A DNA stretch of 5,582 bases from Chloroflexota bacterium (GTDB lineage Bacteria; Chloroflexota; FW602-bin22; JACPRP01), in the NCBI GenBank assembly GCA_016210495.1, contig JACQUC010000089.1:1-5582 (forward strand), in the 5' to 3' direction. The number at the start of each line of letters is the position of its first letter. The first letter of the stretch is position 1. The position numbers were made by a program, and so were the translations under genes. The notes beneath the pieces are model-generated. The model saw only the letters and a program-made list of their open reading frames with translations, searched no databases and was not told where the DNA came from. Positions 1 through 4,651 of this stretch are shown piece after piece.

Positions 1-1
1 C

Positions 2-346
2 ATCGGCGAAGCAGAGCGGACAAGCCATGTTGCAGGAACTGTTTACTTCGATGATCCCCACGCATACGTGCTGTTGATGATCGGGACAAAGGCCGCAATC
101 GTGGGGGCAACCGTTCTCTATCCCAGTCGTATGCTGGAGTGGAATCGTGCCTGGCTTGTTGAACTTTGCCGAGGAGGTATAAGCTTGCGCGTCGCCGTAG
201 AAAAGCGCCTCGAAATTGCCATGATCGGCACAGAGCTTGCGCAAGTAAACTCTGTTGTTACGCAAGATGATCTGAGCGTCGATGACTTGACGGCACTCCG
301 GGCAGACGCTGCGCGTGAGCTCGTAGAACACGTAGTTTACGCTTAG
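2..346 (+). CDS. C-terminal part of an unrecognised protein (5' end outside window)
   Basis: The frame is open from the left edge and ends at a TAG (344-346), giving about 114 visible residues, so the real start is probably outside the window. GTG at 68 and ATG at 77 are possible internal starts, but neither is needed because the coding look continues upstream to the edge. The visible protein has a hydrophobic stretch (YVLLMIGTKAAIVGATVLY), then a Trp/Arg-rich segment (MLEWNRAWLVELC), then a charged, probably helical C-terminus (DDLTALRADAARELVEH). No catalytic motif or family is recognisable to me. The acidic and helical tail looks like genuine protein rather than chance translation. A weak hairpin follows the stop. 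It has no evident link with the redox genes, which lie on the other strand. Confidence 0.5.
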   Translation: MGEAERTSHVAGTVYFDDPHAYVLLMIGTKAAIVGATVLYPSRMLEWNRAWLVELCRGGISLRVAVEKRLEIAMIGTELAQVNSVVTQDDLSVDDLTALRADAARELVEHVVYA

Positions 347-347
347 A

Positions 348-379
348 GCCGTCTTCTTTCCAAAGACTTCCGGCATTTT
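348..379 (+). terminator. weak hairpin after the first gene, possible terminator
   Basis: Two bases after the stop codon, GTCTT (351-355) pairs with AAGAC (363-367) across a 7-nt loop. An outer GCC/GGC (348-350 with 372-374) is possible across an asymmetric bulge, and ATTTT (375-379) follows. The stem is short and the T-run is only four bases, so this is a marginal intrinsic terminator. Confidence 0.25.
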
Positions 380-398
380 CCCCAGCTTCCCCCTTAAA

Positions 399-418
399 CA
401 TACCACCACATACCACCA
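399..418. repeat. tandem 10-bp direct repeat, two copies
   Basis: CATACCACCA occurs twice in immediate succession (399-408 and 409-418). The 10-bp period puts both copies on the same face of the helix. It may be a fortuitous short duplication. There is no adjacent promoter or gene start that would identify it as an operator. Confidence 0.7.
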
Positions 419-535
419 CTAACCGGATGCTGAGCCTGCGATTAATTTGTCCTTAGTTCCTGTACTCGGTAGCCATTCCGTTAGTGCCATTTTAGAAGGC
501 AAGGGACCAAAACAGTGTCGTCTAGCTTACAAATC

Positions 536-567
536 AAGTCTCCGTAAAAGATGTCGTATACGGACTT
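536..567. repeat. imperfect inverted repeat (hairpin) in intergenic DNA
   Basis: AAGTC-t-CCGTA (536-546) pairs with TACGGACTT (559-567), giving nine base pairs with a single bulged T and a 12-nt loop. No T-tract follows on either strand, so it does not look like an intrinsic terminator. It could be a processing or structural element, or the relic of a mobile element. Confidence 0.45.
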
Positions 568-661
568 ACCCAGGGACTAACCAATCAATAGCGGAACATC
601 TGCAGGAGTCGATGTTGCCAGAGGGCTCAACCGAAACAGACCGGTCGATCTTCTCCATCAG

Positions 662-2068
662 CTACCGCCGCACCAAAACACTCAGCAATCGCTTCCTCCA
701 GCCATTGATGAGGCGTGACGCGACCGCTTCTGCGCTGGCCTGCTGAATTCCAAAGCCGTAGGTCGGGTAGGCATGAATTGTTGTCGCAATGTGACTCACG
801 TTCAGTCGCTTCTCGATCGCCAGCGACAATTCGTTGATCAATTCGCCTGCGGAGCTTGCTACTACTGTCCCACCCAAGAGCCTGCCATTTGGACCGGTAA
901 TTAGTTTCAGAAACCCATCGTGTTCGCCTTCTGTCTGCGCCCGGTCGATGCGTTCGAGAGGCCACCGGTGAACCTTTGTCGGCATATTCTCGTCACGTGA
1001 CTGCTTCTCGCTGATCCCAACTTGCCCAATCTCCGGGTCAGTGAAGACCACCCATGGAACCGTTGGGCGGATTCCTCGGCTGGAGCCTGGAAGTAGTGCG
1101 TTGCGCGCAGCCATTGCGCCTTGCCAGCCGGCGTAATGAGAGAATTGAAAACTCCCTATTACGTCGCCACACGCGTAAATGTGTCTCTGACTGGTGTGCA
1201 AGTGGGCATCTACTCTGATCCCTTGAGCAGTGTAATCGATTTCAGCGCGTTCCAGCTCCAGGCCGCCGACGTTGGGCCAGCGCCCAACGGCTACCAGGAG
1301 AGCATCTCCCGCGCACTCCTCTTTGCCCGCGAAGGCGAGTAGGGCGCCGTCTCGGCTCTCGATCTTTGTGACCTCAGCACCTGTCAGGATTCGCACGCCA
1401 TCCGCGGACAACTGGTCGGCCAGCACGGCGCTGGCTTCCCGATCGGCGATTGGCAGAATGCGATCGGGTCGCCCTATCAACGTCACGGACGAGCCCAACC
1501 GCTGGAATGCCTGGGCTAATTCGACGCCAACAGGACCAGCGCCAAGAACTATTAGGCGACGAGGGAGTTCCTCAAGACCAAAGATGCTCTCATAGGTTAG
1601 ACAGGGTGTATCGGCCAAACCCGGGATAGTTGGAAAAAAGGGATTGGCCCCGGTGCAAATGATGAAATGTTTAGCATGGATAACGCGTCCGTCGACGCTG
1701 ATTTTGGTCGGATCGACAAAACGGGGCGCTCCGAGGATCACATCGATCCCTTTCGCGCCCAGCGCCTCTGGTGTCTCGAACTGGTAGACGCTCTCGATAA
1801 CCCCCCGAACTCGGGCCATAACCCGTTTCAGATCGATAGTAGGATATACTGGAGGCAGGCCGAATTCGGCCGCTCGTCGCATATCCTGCGCCACTTTCGC
1901 AGCCTTGAGCAATGCTTTGCTCGGCACACAACCCGTCCAGGTGCAGTCCCCACCGATGCGATGCCGCTCCACCAGGGCTACCCGTGCGCCTAACCTTGCC
2001 GCAAATGAGGCTGCTGTCAGGCCGGCAGACCCCGCGCCAATGACGACTAAGTCGTAGTTGGGTGACAC
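662..2068 (-). CDS. MerA-like FAD/NAD(P)-dependent disulfide oxidoreductase
   Basis: A class I pyridine nucleotide-disulfide oxidoreductase, related to mercuric reductase and dihydrolipoamide dehydrogenase, probably cytosolic. Numbered from the GTG at 2068 (468 aa, normal family length), it has the N-terminal FAD motif VIGAGSAG (9-16), redox-active Cys42 and Cys47 in GGDCTWTGCVPSK, the NAD(P) Rossmann motif GAGPVGVE (176-183), the second FAD contact ACGD (299-302), and a dimerisation domain with His432 in HAYPTYG. The His is the expected base, but the usual Glu partner of the HPT-x-x-E motif is not there. It lacks the N-terminal heavy-metal domain and the C-terminal Cys pair of true MerA (the protein ends VLVRR), so mercury reduction is not established. 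A TTG at 2074 would add two residues. Neither start has a strong ribosome site. It lies 14 nt (8 nt from TTG) after the upstream reductase gene, so the two are surely co-transcribed. Confidence 0.9.
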   Translation of the reverse strand: MSPNYDLVVIGAGSAGLTAASFAARLGARVALVERHRIGGDCTWTGCVPSKALLKAAKVAQDMRRAAEFGLPPVYPTIDLKRVMARVRGVIESVYQFETPEALGAKGIDVILGAPRFVDPTKISVDGRVIHAKHFIICTGANPFFPTIPGLADTPCLTYESIFGLEELPRRLIVLGAGPVGVELAQAFQRLGSSVTLIGRPDRILPIADREASAVLADQLSADGVRILTGAEVTKIESRDGALLAFAGKEECAGDALLVAVGRWPNVGGLELERAEIDYTAQGIRVDAHLHTSQRHIYACGDVIGSFQFSHYAGWQGAMAARNALLPGSSRGIRPTVPWVVFTDPEIGQVGISEKQSRDENMPTKVHRWPLERIDRAQTEGEHDGFLKLITGPNGRLLGGTVVASSAGELINELSLAIEKRLNVSHIATTIHAYPTYGFGIQQASAEAVASRLINGWRKRLLSVLVRR

Positions 2069-2082
2069 TCTCAATTGCCCGC

Positions 2083-3291
2083 TCAGTCGTTTCTGCTGCT
2101 CGGCAGCACCTTAGCGCTTTGGAGGAAGTGGCGAATCATCAATGCCGATGCCGCTCCCTCACCCGCCGCGCTTACCAGTTGCTTGGTGCTGCCCTTTCGC
2201 GCGTCGCCCGCGGCGAACACGTTCGGCATGTTGGTTCGGAAAGAGCTATCGGTAACGATAAATCCCATATCGTCGAGTTCGACAGAGCCTTTCAGCCATT
2301 TGGTGTTGGGCTCCAGGCCGATGAAGACAAATACCCCGCTGCAGGCGACCTCGTTCGTCTCGCCGGTCCTCACGTTGCGGATCACTACCGACGAGAGGCG
2401 CGCCTTGCCCCGAAACTCAGCCACAACTGTCTCATAATGCACCGCGATTTTCGGACTGGCAAGCGCCTTTTCTCGAGCAACTGCGCTTGCTGTGAGCTGG
2501 GTGCCACGGTAGGCAATGTTGACTTTGCGCGCAAACTTGGTGAGGAAGACAGCCTCCTCGACGGCCGAGTTTCCGCCGCCGACGACCAGGACCTCCTGAT
2601 CTTTGTAGAAAGGCCCATCGCAGGTAGCGCAGAAGTGTACGCCCGCCCCAATAAAATCTTCTTCCCCGGGAACTCCCAGCCGCCGATACTTCGAGCCGGG
2701 AGCAAGCAGGATGGCACGACAACTTGCCCGCTGCCCGTTCGCAAACCCGACCCAGCAGTCCTCCCCGTCCAATCCCATCGCCGTGACCTCCGTTGCCGAC
2801 AGCATTTCGACGCCAAACTGGCGACACTGCTGGACCAGGCGTTCGGCGAATTCCGCTCCCGTTACGCCTTCCGGAAAGCCGGGGTAATTGTCTATCCGCT
2901 CGGTGACACCCGCCTGGCCACCAAGCGCGCTTCGCTCTACGACCAGGGTCTCGATCTTCTCGCGGGCAGTGTATAGCGCAGCGGTCAGCGCCGCTGGTCC
3001 ACCTCCGATGATTATCAGGTCGTAGTATGGGCAGCTTGGGGAAGTCTGAAGCCCGAGCTTCGCCGCCAGGTCGGCATTCGATGGCTCGACCATTACAGAG
3101 CCATCGGGAAAAAGGATGGTGGGGACGATTCGCTTACCCCGGTTCACTTTCTCGACGATGCGCAACCCGCCCTGGTCCTCCTCTACGTCGATGAACTGAT
3201 AGCGCACGCGATGCTCGCCAAAGAACTTCTTGGCCCTCTTGCAGTCGATGCACCAGGTGGTACCGTACATCCGGATGCCGTCGTTATCCAT
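2083..3291 (-). CDS. trxB: glutaredoxin-thioredoxin reductase fusion protein
   Basis: A 402-residue cytosolic flavoprotein joining an N-terminal mycoredoxin-like glutaredoxin (about 5-80) to a complete thioredoxin reductase (about 90-392). The first domain has Cys14 and Cys17 (TTWCIDCKRAK), the cis-Pro of IVPT (56-59) and FPDGS. The second has the FAD motif GGGPAALTAA (96-105), GGQAG, the redox pair CATC (221-224), the nucleotide motif GGGNSAVEEA (238-247) and the FAD contact AAGD (360-363). The attached redoxin is probably the reductase's own substrate or electron carrier. The usual HRRxxxR signature that binds the NADPH 2'-phosphate reads YRGTQLT (261-267), which suggests altered cofactor preference. 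I chose ATG 3291 because AAGGA (3304-3300) lies 8 nt upstream. ATG 3300 would have its purine tract touching the start. The frame stays open upstream to 3534, but that part is repeat and regulatory DNA. It is first in a two-gene operon with the MerA-like reductase. Confidence 0.92.
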   Translation of the reverse strand: MDNDGIRMYGTTWCIDCKRAKKFFGEHRVRYQFIDVEEDQGGLRIVEKVNRGKRIVPTILFPDGSVMVEPSNADLAAKLGLQTSPSCPYYDLIIIGGGPAALTAALYTAREKIETLVVERSALGGQAGVTERIDNYPGFPEGVTGAEFAERLVQQCRQFGVEMLSATEVTAMGLDGEDCWVGFANGQRASCRAILLAPGSKYRRLGVPGEEDFIGAGVHFCATCDGPFYKDQEVLVVGGGNSAVEEAVFLTKFARKVNIAYRGTQLTASAVAREKALASPKIAVHYETVVAEFRGKARLSSVVIRNVRTGETNEVACSGVFVFIGLEPNTKWLKGSVELDDMGFIVTDSSFRTNMPNVFAAGDARKGSTKQLVSAAGEGAASALMIRHFLQSAKVLPSSRND

Positions 3292-3299
3292 ACCGTCCA

Positions 3300-3304
3300 T
3301 CCTT
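3300..3304 (-). promoter_or_regulatory. ribosome binding site deciding the reductase-fusion start
   Basis: On the minus strand AAGGA lies 8 nt before the ATG at 3291. The alternative ATG at 3300 overlaps this sequence and has no properly spaced site of its own, so translation most likely begins at 3291. Confidence 0.5.
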
Positions 3305-3343
3305 CCCGAATTCGTTTCCCTTGTGCTCTTGATCAATCGTACC

Positions 3344-3352
3344 AGAATATCA
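3344..3352 (-). promoter_or_regulatory. candidate extended -10 promoter of the reductase operon
   Basis: Reading the minus strand, TGATATTCT fits an extended -10 element (TG-n-TATTCT). Transcription would start near 3337 and leave a leader of about 45 nt before the ATG at 3291. No good -35 hexamer is seen 16-18 nt upstream, which is tolerable for an extended -10. The 8-bp palindrome TTGATCAA (3329-3336) would sit just at the start point and could be an operator. Confidence 0.3.
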
Positions 3353-3476
3353 CACTGAGCGCACACCTGTTTGTAGCGTAGCTGACAGAACGTCTTTGTC
3401 TTCGGGAGACGCGACACCAGAGCGAGGGAATAAAAGCCGGGTATTTGGTGTTGTATCTGTGTGTAGAGACGGGGCC

Positions 3477-3518
3477 GACATCTCGATGGAATCGGATCCC
3501 GGCCGGGGACGCCCCTAC
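3477..3518. repeat. dispersed palindromic repeat, copy 1
   Basis: This segment matches 4542-4587 closely, sharing GATGGAATCGG, ATCCCGGC and GGGACGCCCCTAC with a few short indels. It contains two small hairpins, CGAT-GGA-ATCG (3484-3494) and TCCC-GGCCG-GGGA (3497-3509), and ends in CGCCCCTAC (3510-3518). It behaves like a non-coding REP- or MITE-like intergenic repeat. Confidence 0.8.
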
Positions 3519-3548
3519 AGGTTGCATTTCGCACCGAACACGAGTCAA

Positions 3549-3566
3549 CTGTAGTTCAGACTACAG
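3549..3566. promoter_or_regulatory. perfect 7-bp inverted repeat, candidate operator
   Basis: CTGTAGT (3549-3555) and ACTACAG (3560-3566) are exact inverted repeats around TCAG. The centre lies about 40 bp upstream of the start point predicted from the TATAAT box, the usual position for an activator that contacts polymerase next to -35. The poor -35 hexamer (ACAGAG, overlapping the right arm) agrees with dependence on an activator, but a repressor would also fit. The regulator family cannot be named from the site. Confidence 0.5.
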
Positions 3567-3585
3567 AGTTACCTGGAGGATGCGC

Positions 3586-3591
3586 TATAAT
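3586..3591 (+). promoter_or_regulatory. consensus -10 box of the glutaredoxin/MerT-like gene
   Basis: A perfect TATAAT with no matching -35 at 17 bp. Transcription would begin near 3598 and give a leader of about 40 nt before the GTG at 3637. It would also place the upstream ATG at 3580 outside the transcript. Confidence 0.5.
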
Positions 3592-3624
3592 TGGATCCTG
3601 GGATTCCCGGCGAGATCCATAGAA

Positions 3625-3630
3625 GCGGAG
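3625..3630 (+). promoter_or_regulatory. ribosome binding site supporting the GTG start at 3637
   Basis: GCGGAG ends 6 nt before the GTG. The only nearby ATG in frame (3580) has GGAGG directly touching it with no spacing, and would add 19 residues before the domain begins. Confidence 0.5.
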
Positions 3631-3636
3631 ATCATT

Positions 3637-4395
3637 GTGGTAAGCGAATCGATCACGGTGTACGCAACAGATTGGTGCGGCGACTGCCGTCGAGCGAAGC
3701 AGGTTCTCGACGAGCACGGGGCGAGCTATGACTGGATCGACATAGAAGCGGACCTGGAAGCCCAGGCCCTGGTTGTGCGGTTGAATGGCGGAATGAAGTC
3801 TGTGCCCACTATCGTCTTTCCGGATGGCTCGATTCTCACGGAGCCATCGAATCGGGAACTTTTGGCTCGATTGAATAGTCCGGCACGACATGGGTCTGTG
3901 GTAGGGGCGGTTCCTCCTTCTGCGGAAGGAGCCCTACCAGGCGATCAGGATGCAATTGCTATGGCGGTCCATCTGGACAAACCCGGCCCAAAGATGGACG
4001 AGAAGGCTCCTGAGCCGGTTGACGCTGGCGCCAGCGCTCCGTCTCACTGGAAAGGGAGAACGATAGCGTCCGGCATAACTGGCTCGGTCATCGCCAGCTT
4101 TTGCTGCCTCCCGACGGCGCTGGCGATCGCGCTGGGCTTGAGTCTGAGCACCGCCGCGACGTTAAGTCAGTTGTTGGCGTATCAGCGGGCCTTCCAGTTG
4201 GCGGGGTTGGTCTTCGCCGGGCTCGCCACGTGGTGGATACTGCGTCGAAGCCGCTCGACCTGTGGCTTATCAGCACGCCAGCGCGAGCGGGTGCCACTGT
4301 TCGTTTTGGGGGCGTTTGCGGCGGGCTTCGCCACGTTGAATGTGGCGGTGATCCCGTTGCTCGAGCGGCTTCCGTGGCTGCTGGCCGGGCGATAG
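3637..4395 (+). CDS. glutaredoxin domain fused to MerT-like three-helix membrane protein
   Basis: A 252-residue inner-membrane protein. Residues 5-80 are a mycoredoxin-like glutaredoxin with Cys14 and Cys17 (TDWCGDCRRAK), cis-Pro57 (SVPT) and FPDGS, clearly paralogous to the domain on the divergent reductase. A Pro/Ala/acid-rich linker (81-140) follows. Three hydrophobic segments lie at about 143-169, 184-203 and 219-241. The first contains the vicinal pair Cys156-Cys157 in IASFCCLPTALAIALG, matching in position and context the first helix of the mercuric transporter MerT, whose Cys pair takes Hg(II). Cys209 follows helix 2, where MerT has its second Cys pair, so only one of those two is kept. 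There is no signal peptide, so the redoxin should be cytosolic. The likely role is metal or thiol transfer across the membrane to the redoxin, but the substrate is unproven. The linker is partly encoded by a palindromic repeat (3901-3937). The GTG start is chosen from the ribosome site and domain boundary. Confidence 0.85.
   Translation: MVSESITVYATDWCGDCRRAKQVLDEHGASYDWIDIEADLEAQALVVRLNGGMKSVPTIVFPDGSILTEPSNRELLARLNSPARHGSVVGAVPPSAEGALPGDQDAIAMAVHLDKPGPKMDEKAPEPVDAGASAPSHWKGRTIASGITGSVIASFCCLPTALAIALGLSLSTAATLSQLLAYQRAFQLAGLVFAGLATWWILRRSRSTCGLSARQRERVPLFVLGAFAAGFATLNVAVIPLLERLPWLLAGR
3901..3937. repeat. palindromic repeat inside the coding sequence (linker)
   Basis: CTCCTTC (3914-3920) pairs perfectly with GAAGGAG (3925-3931) across a TGCG loop, and GTAGGG (3901-3906) pairs with CCCTAC (3932-3937) outside it, leaving 3907-3913 unpaired. 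The left end GTAGGGGCG is the complement of the CGCCCCTAC end of the intergenic repeats in this window. It encodes about residues 89-101 of the interdomain linker, reading VGAVPPSAEGALP, without breaking the frame. Confidence 0.7.
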
Positions 4396-4410
4396 GCGGT
4401 TCGATGGCGT

Positions 4411-4506
4411 GCAGCCTGTAGGAATGTGCTTAGCTGCCTCGCCAATGATTTCCAAGCGCCGGATCACGGCGTCCTGCGGCTCTGGTAGTTTGCGCCAGAT
4501 TGCAGA
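4411..4506 (-). pseudogene. remnant of a HepT-family (DUF86) toxin gene
   Basis: On the minus strand this reads IWRKLPEPQDAVIRRLEII followed by GEAAKHIPTG. The core QDAVIRRLEIIGEAAK is the conserved helix of HepT-like HEPN ribonucleases of the MntA-HepT toxin-antitoxin systems. Only about 30 residues survive. The rest, including the catalytic R-x4-6-H motif expected downstream, is missing, because the sequence runs directly into the 3' end of the glutaredoxin/MerT-like gene on the opposite strand. Upstream the frame has no HepT N-terminus and enters repeat DNA. It is therefore a vestige without function, marking a past rearrangement. The match is from memory of the family, but the motif is distinctive. 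Confidence 0.6.
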
Positions 4507-4541
4507 GCGCCTGAGCCCAACCCCACCCCAGGGCGGACAGC

Positions 4542-4587
4542 GGACGTCTCCCGATGGAATCGGGATCCCGGCTCGGGACGCCCCTAC
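4542..4587. repeat. dispersed palindromic repeat, copy 2
   Basis: The more regular of the two long copies. TCCCGAT-GGA-ATCGGGA (4549-4565) is a perfect 7-bp hairpin, followed at once by TCCCG-GCT-CGGGA (4566-4578) and the end motif CGCCCCTAC (4579-4587). It lies between the HepT remnant and the surface-protein remnant. A third CGCCCCTAC occurs at 5230-5238 without the rest of the element. Confidence 0.8.
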
Positions 4588-4628
4588 GTTTCTGCAATGG
4601 TCCGTACAGTGTCGACATTCAAGGCAGA

Positions 4629-4642
4629 GACTTGGGGAAGTC
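4629..4642. terminator. small hairpin beyond the surface-protein remnant
   Basis: GACTT-GGGG-AAGTC is a perfect 5-bp stem starting 9 nt past the minus-strand stop codon at 4652. No T-run follows on the minus strand, so termination activity is doubtful. Confidence 0.2.
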
Positions 4643-4651
4643 CCGAGGGGG

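Larger units (their letters stand above)
347..661. other. 315-bp stretch without a convincing gene
   Basis: This interval separates the 3' ends of the first gene and of the minus-strand redox operon, so it is a convergent intergenic region. It is less GC-rich than the genes around it. No reading frame on either strand gives recognisable protein. Apart from the weak terminator hairpin it holds a perfect tandem 10-bp repeat (399-418) and an imperfect 9-bp inverted repeat (536-567). I saw no tRNA cloverleaf and no strong poly-T terminator for the operon that ends at 662. Confidence 0.5.
3305..3636. other. divergent regulatory region between the two redox transcription units
   Basis: About 330 bp separate the two divergently read glutaredoxin-fusion genes. 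Frames on both strands are open through parts of it, but their translations show no family features. Reading outwards from the minus-strand gene it holds a candidate minus-strand promoter, a palindrome TTGATCAA, one copy of a dispersed palindromic repeat (3477-3518), a perfect inverted repeat (3549-3566), a consensus -10 box (3586-3591) and a ribosome site for the plus-strand gene. The arrangement would allow the two units to be controlled together. Confidence 0.6.

Noticed and set aside
399..567. CRISPR array or iteron origin
   Set aside because: There are only two adjacent 10-bp copies and one hairpin, with no regularly spaced longer repeats, spacers, Rep gene or AT-rich melting region.
2062..2976. 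304-residue plus-strand frame opposite the thioredoxin reductase gene
   Set aside because: It is antisense to a clearly conserved gene and has no recognisable domain. Long antisense frames are common in GC-rich coding DNA.
3301..3534. N-terminal extension of about 80 residues on the thioredoxin reductase fusion
   Set aside because: The frame is open, but the translation is basic and low in family features, the 5' part is the dispersed repeat, and the well-placed ribosome site is at 3304-3300.
3445..3636. 64-residue extension of the Grx/MerT-like protein up to a start at 3445
   Set aside because: It would be translated from the same repeat and from the operator/promoter region, and the glutaredoxin fold begins just after the GTG at 3637.
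3901..3937. Intrinsic terminator or attenuator inside the Grx/MerT-like gene
   Set aside because: The hairpin is strong but no T-run follows, and the reading frame continues through into a well-formed membrane domain.
662..4395. Classical mercury resistance (mer) operon
   Set aside because: No MerR, MerP or MerB is seen, the MerA-like protein lacks its diagnostic cysteines, and the MerT-like domain keeps only one of the second Cys pair.
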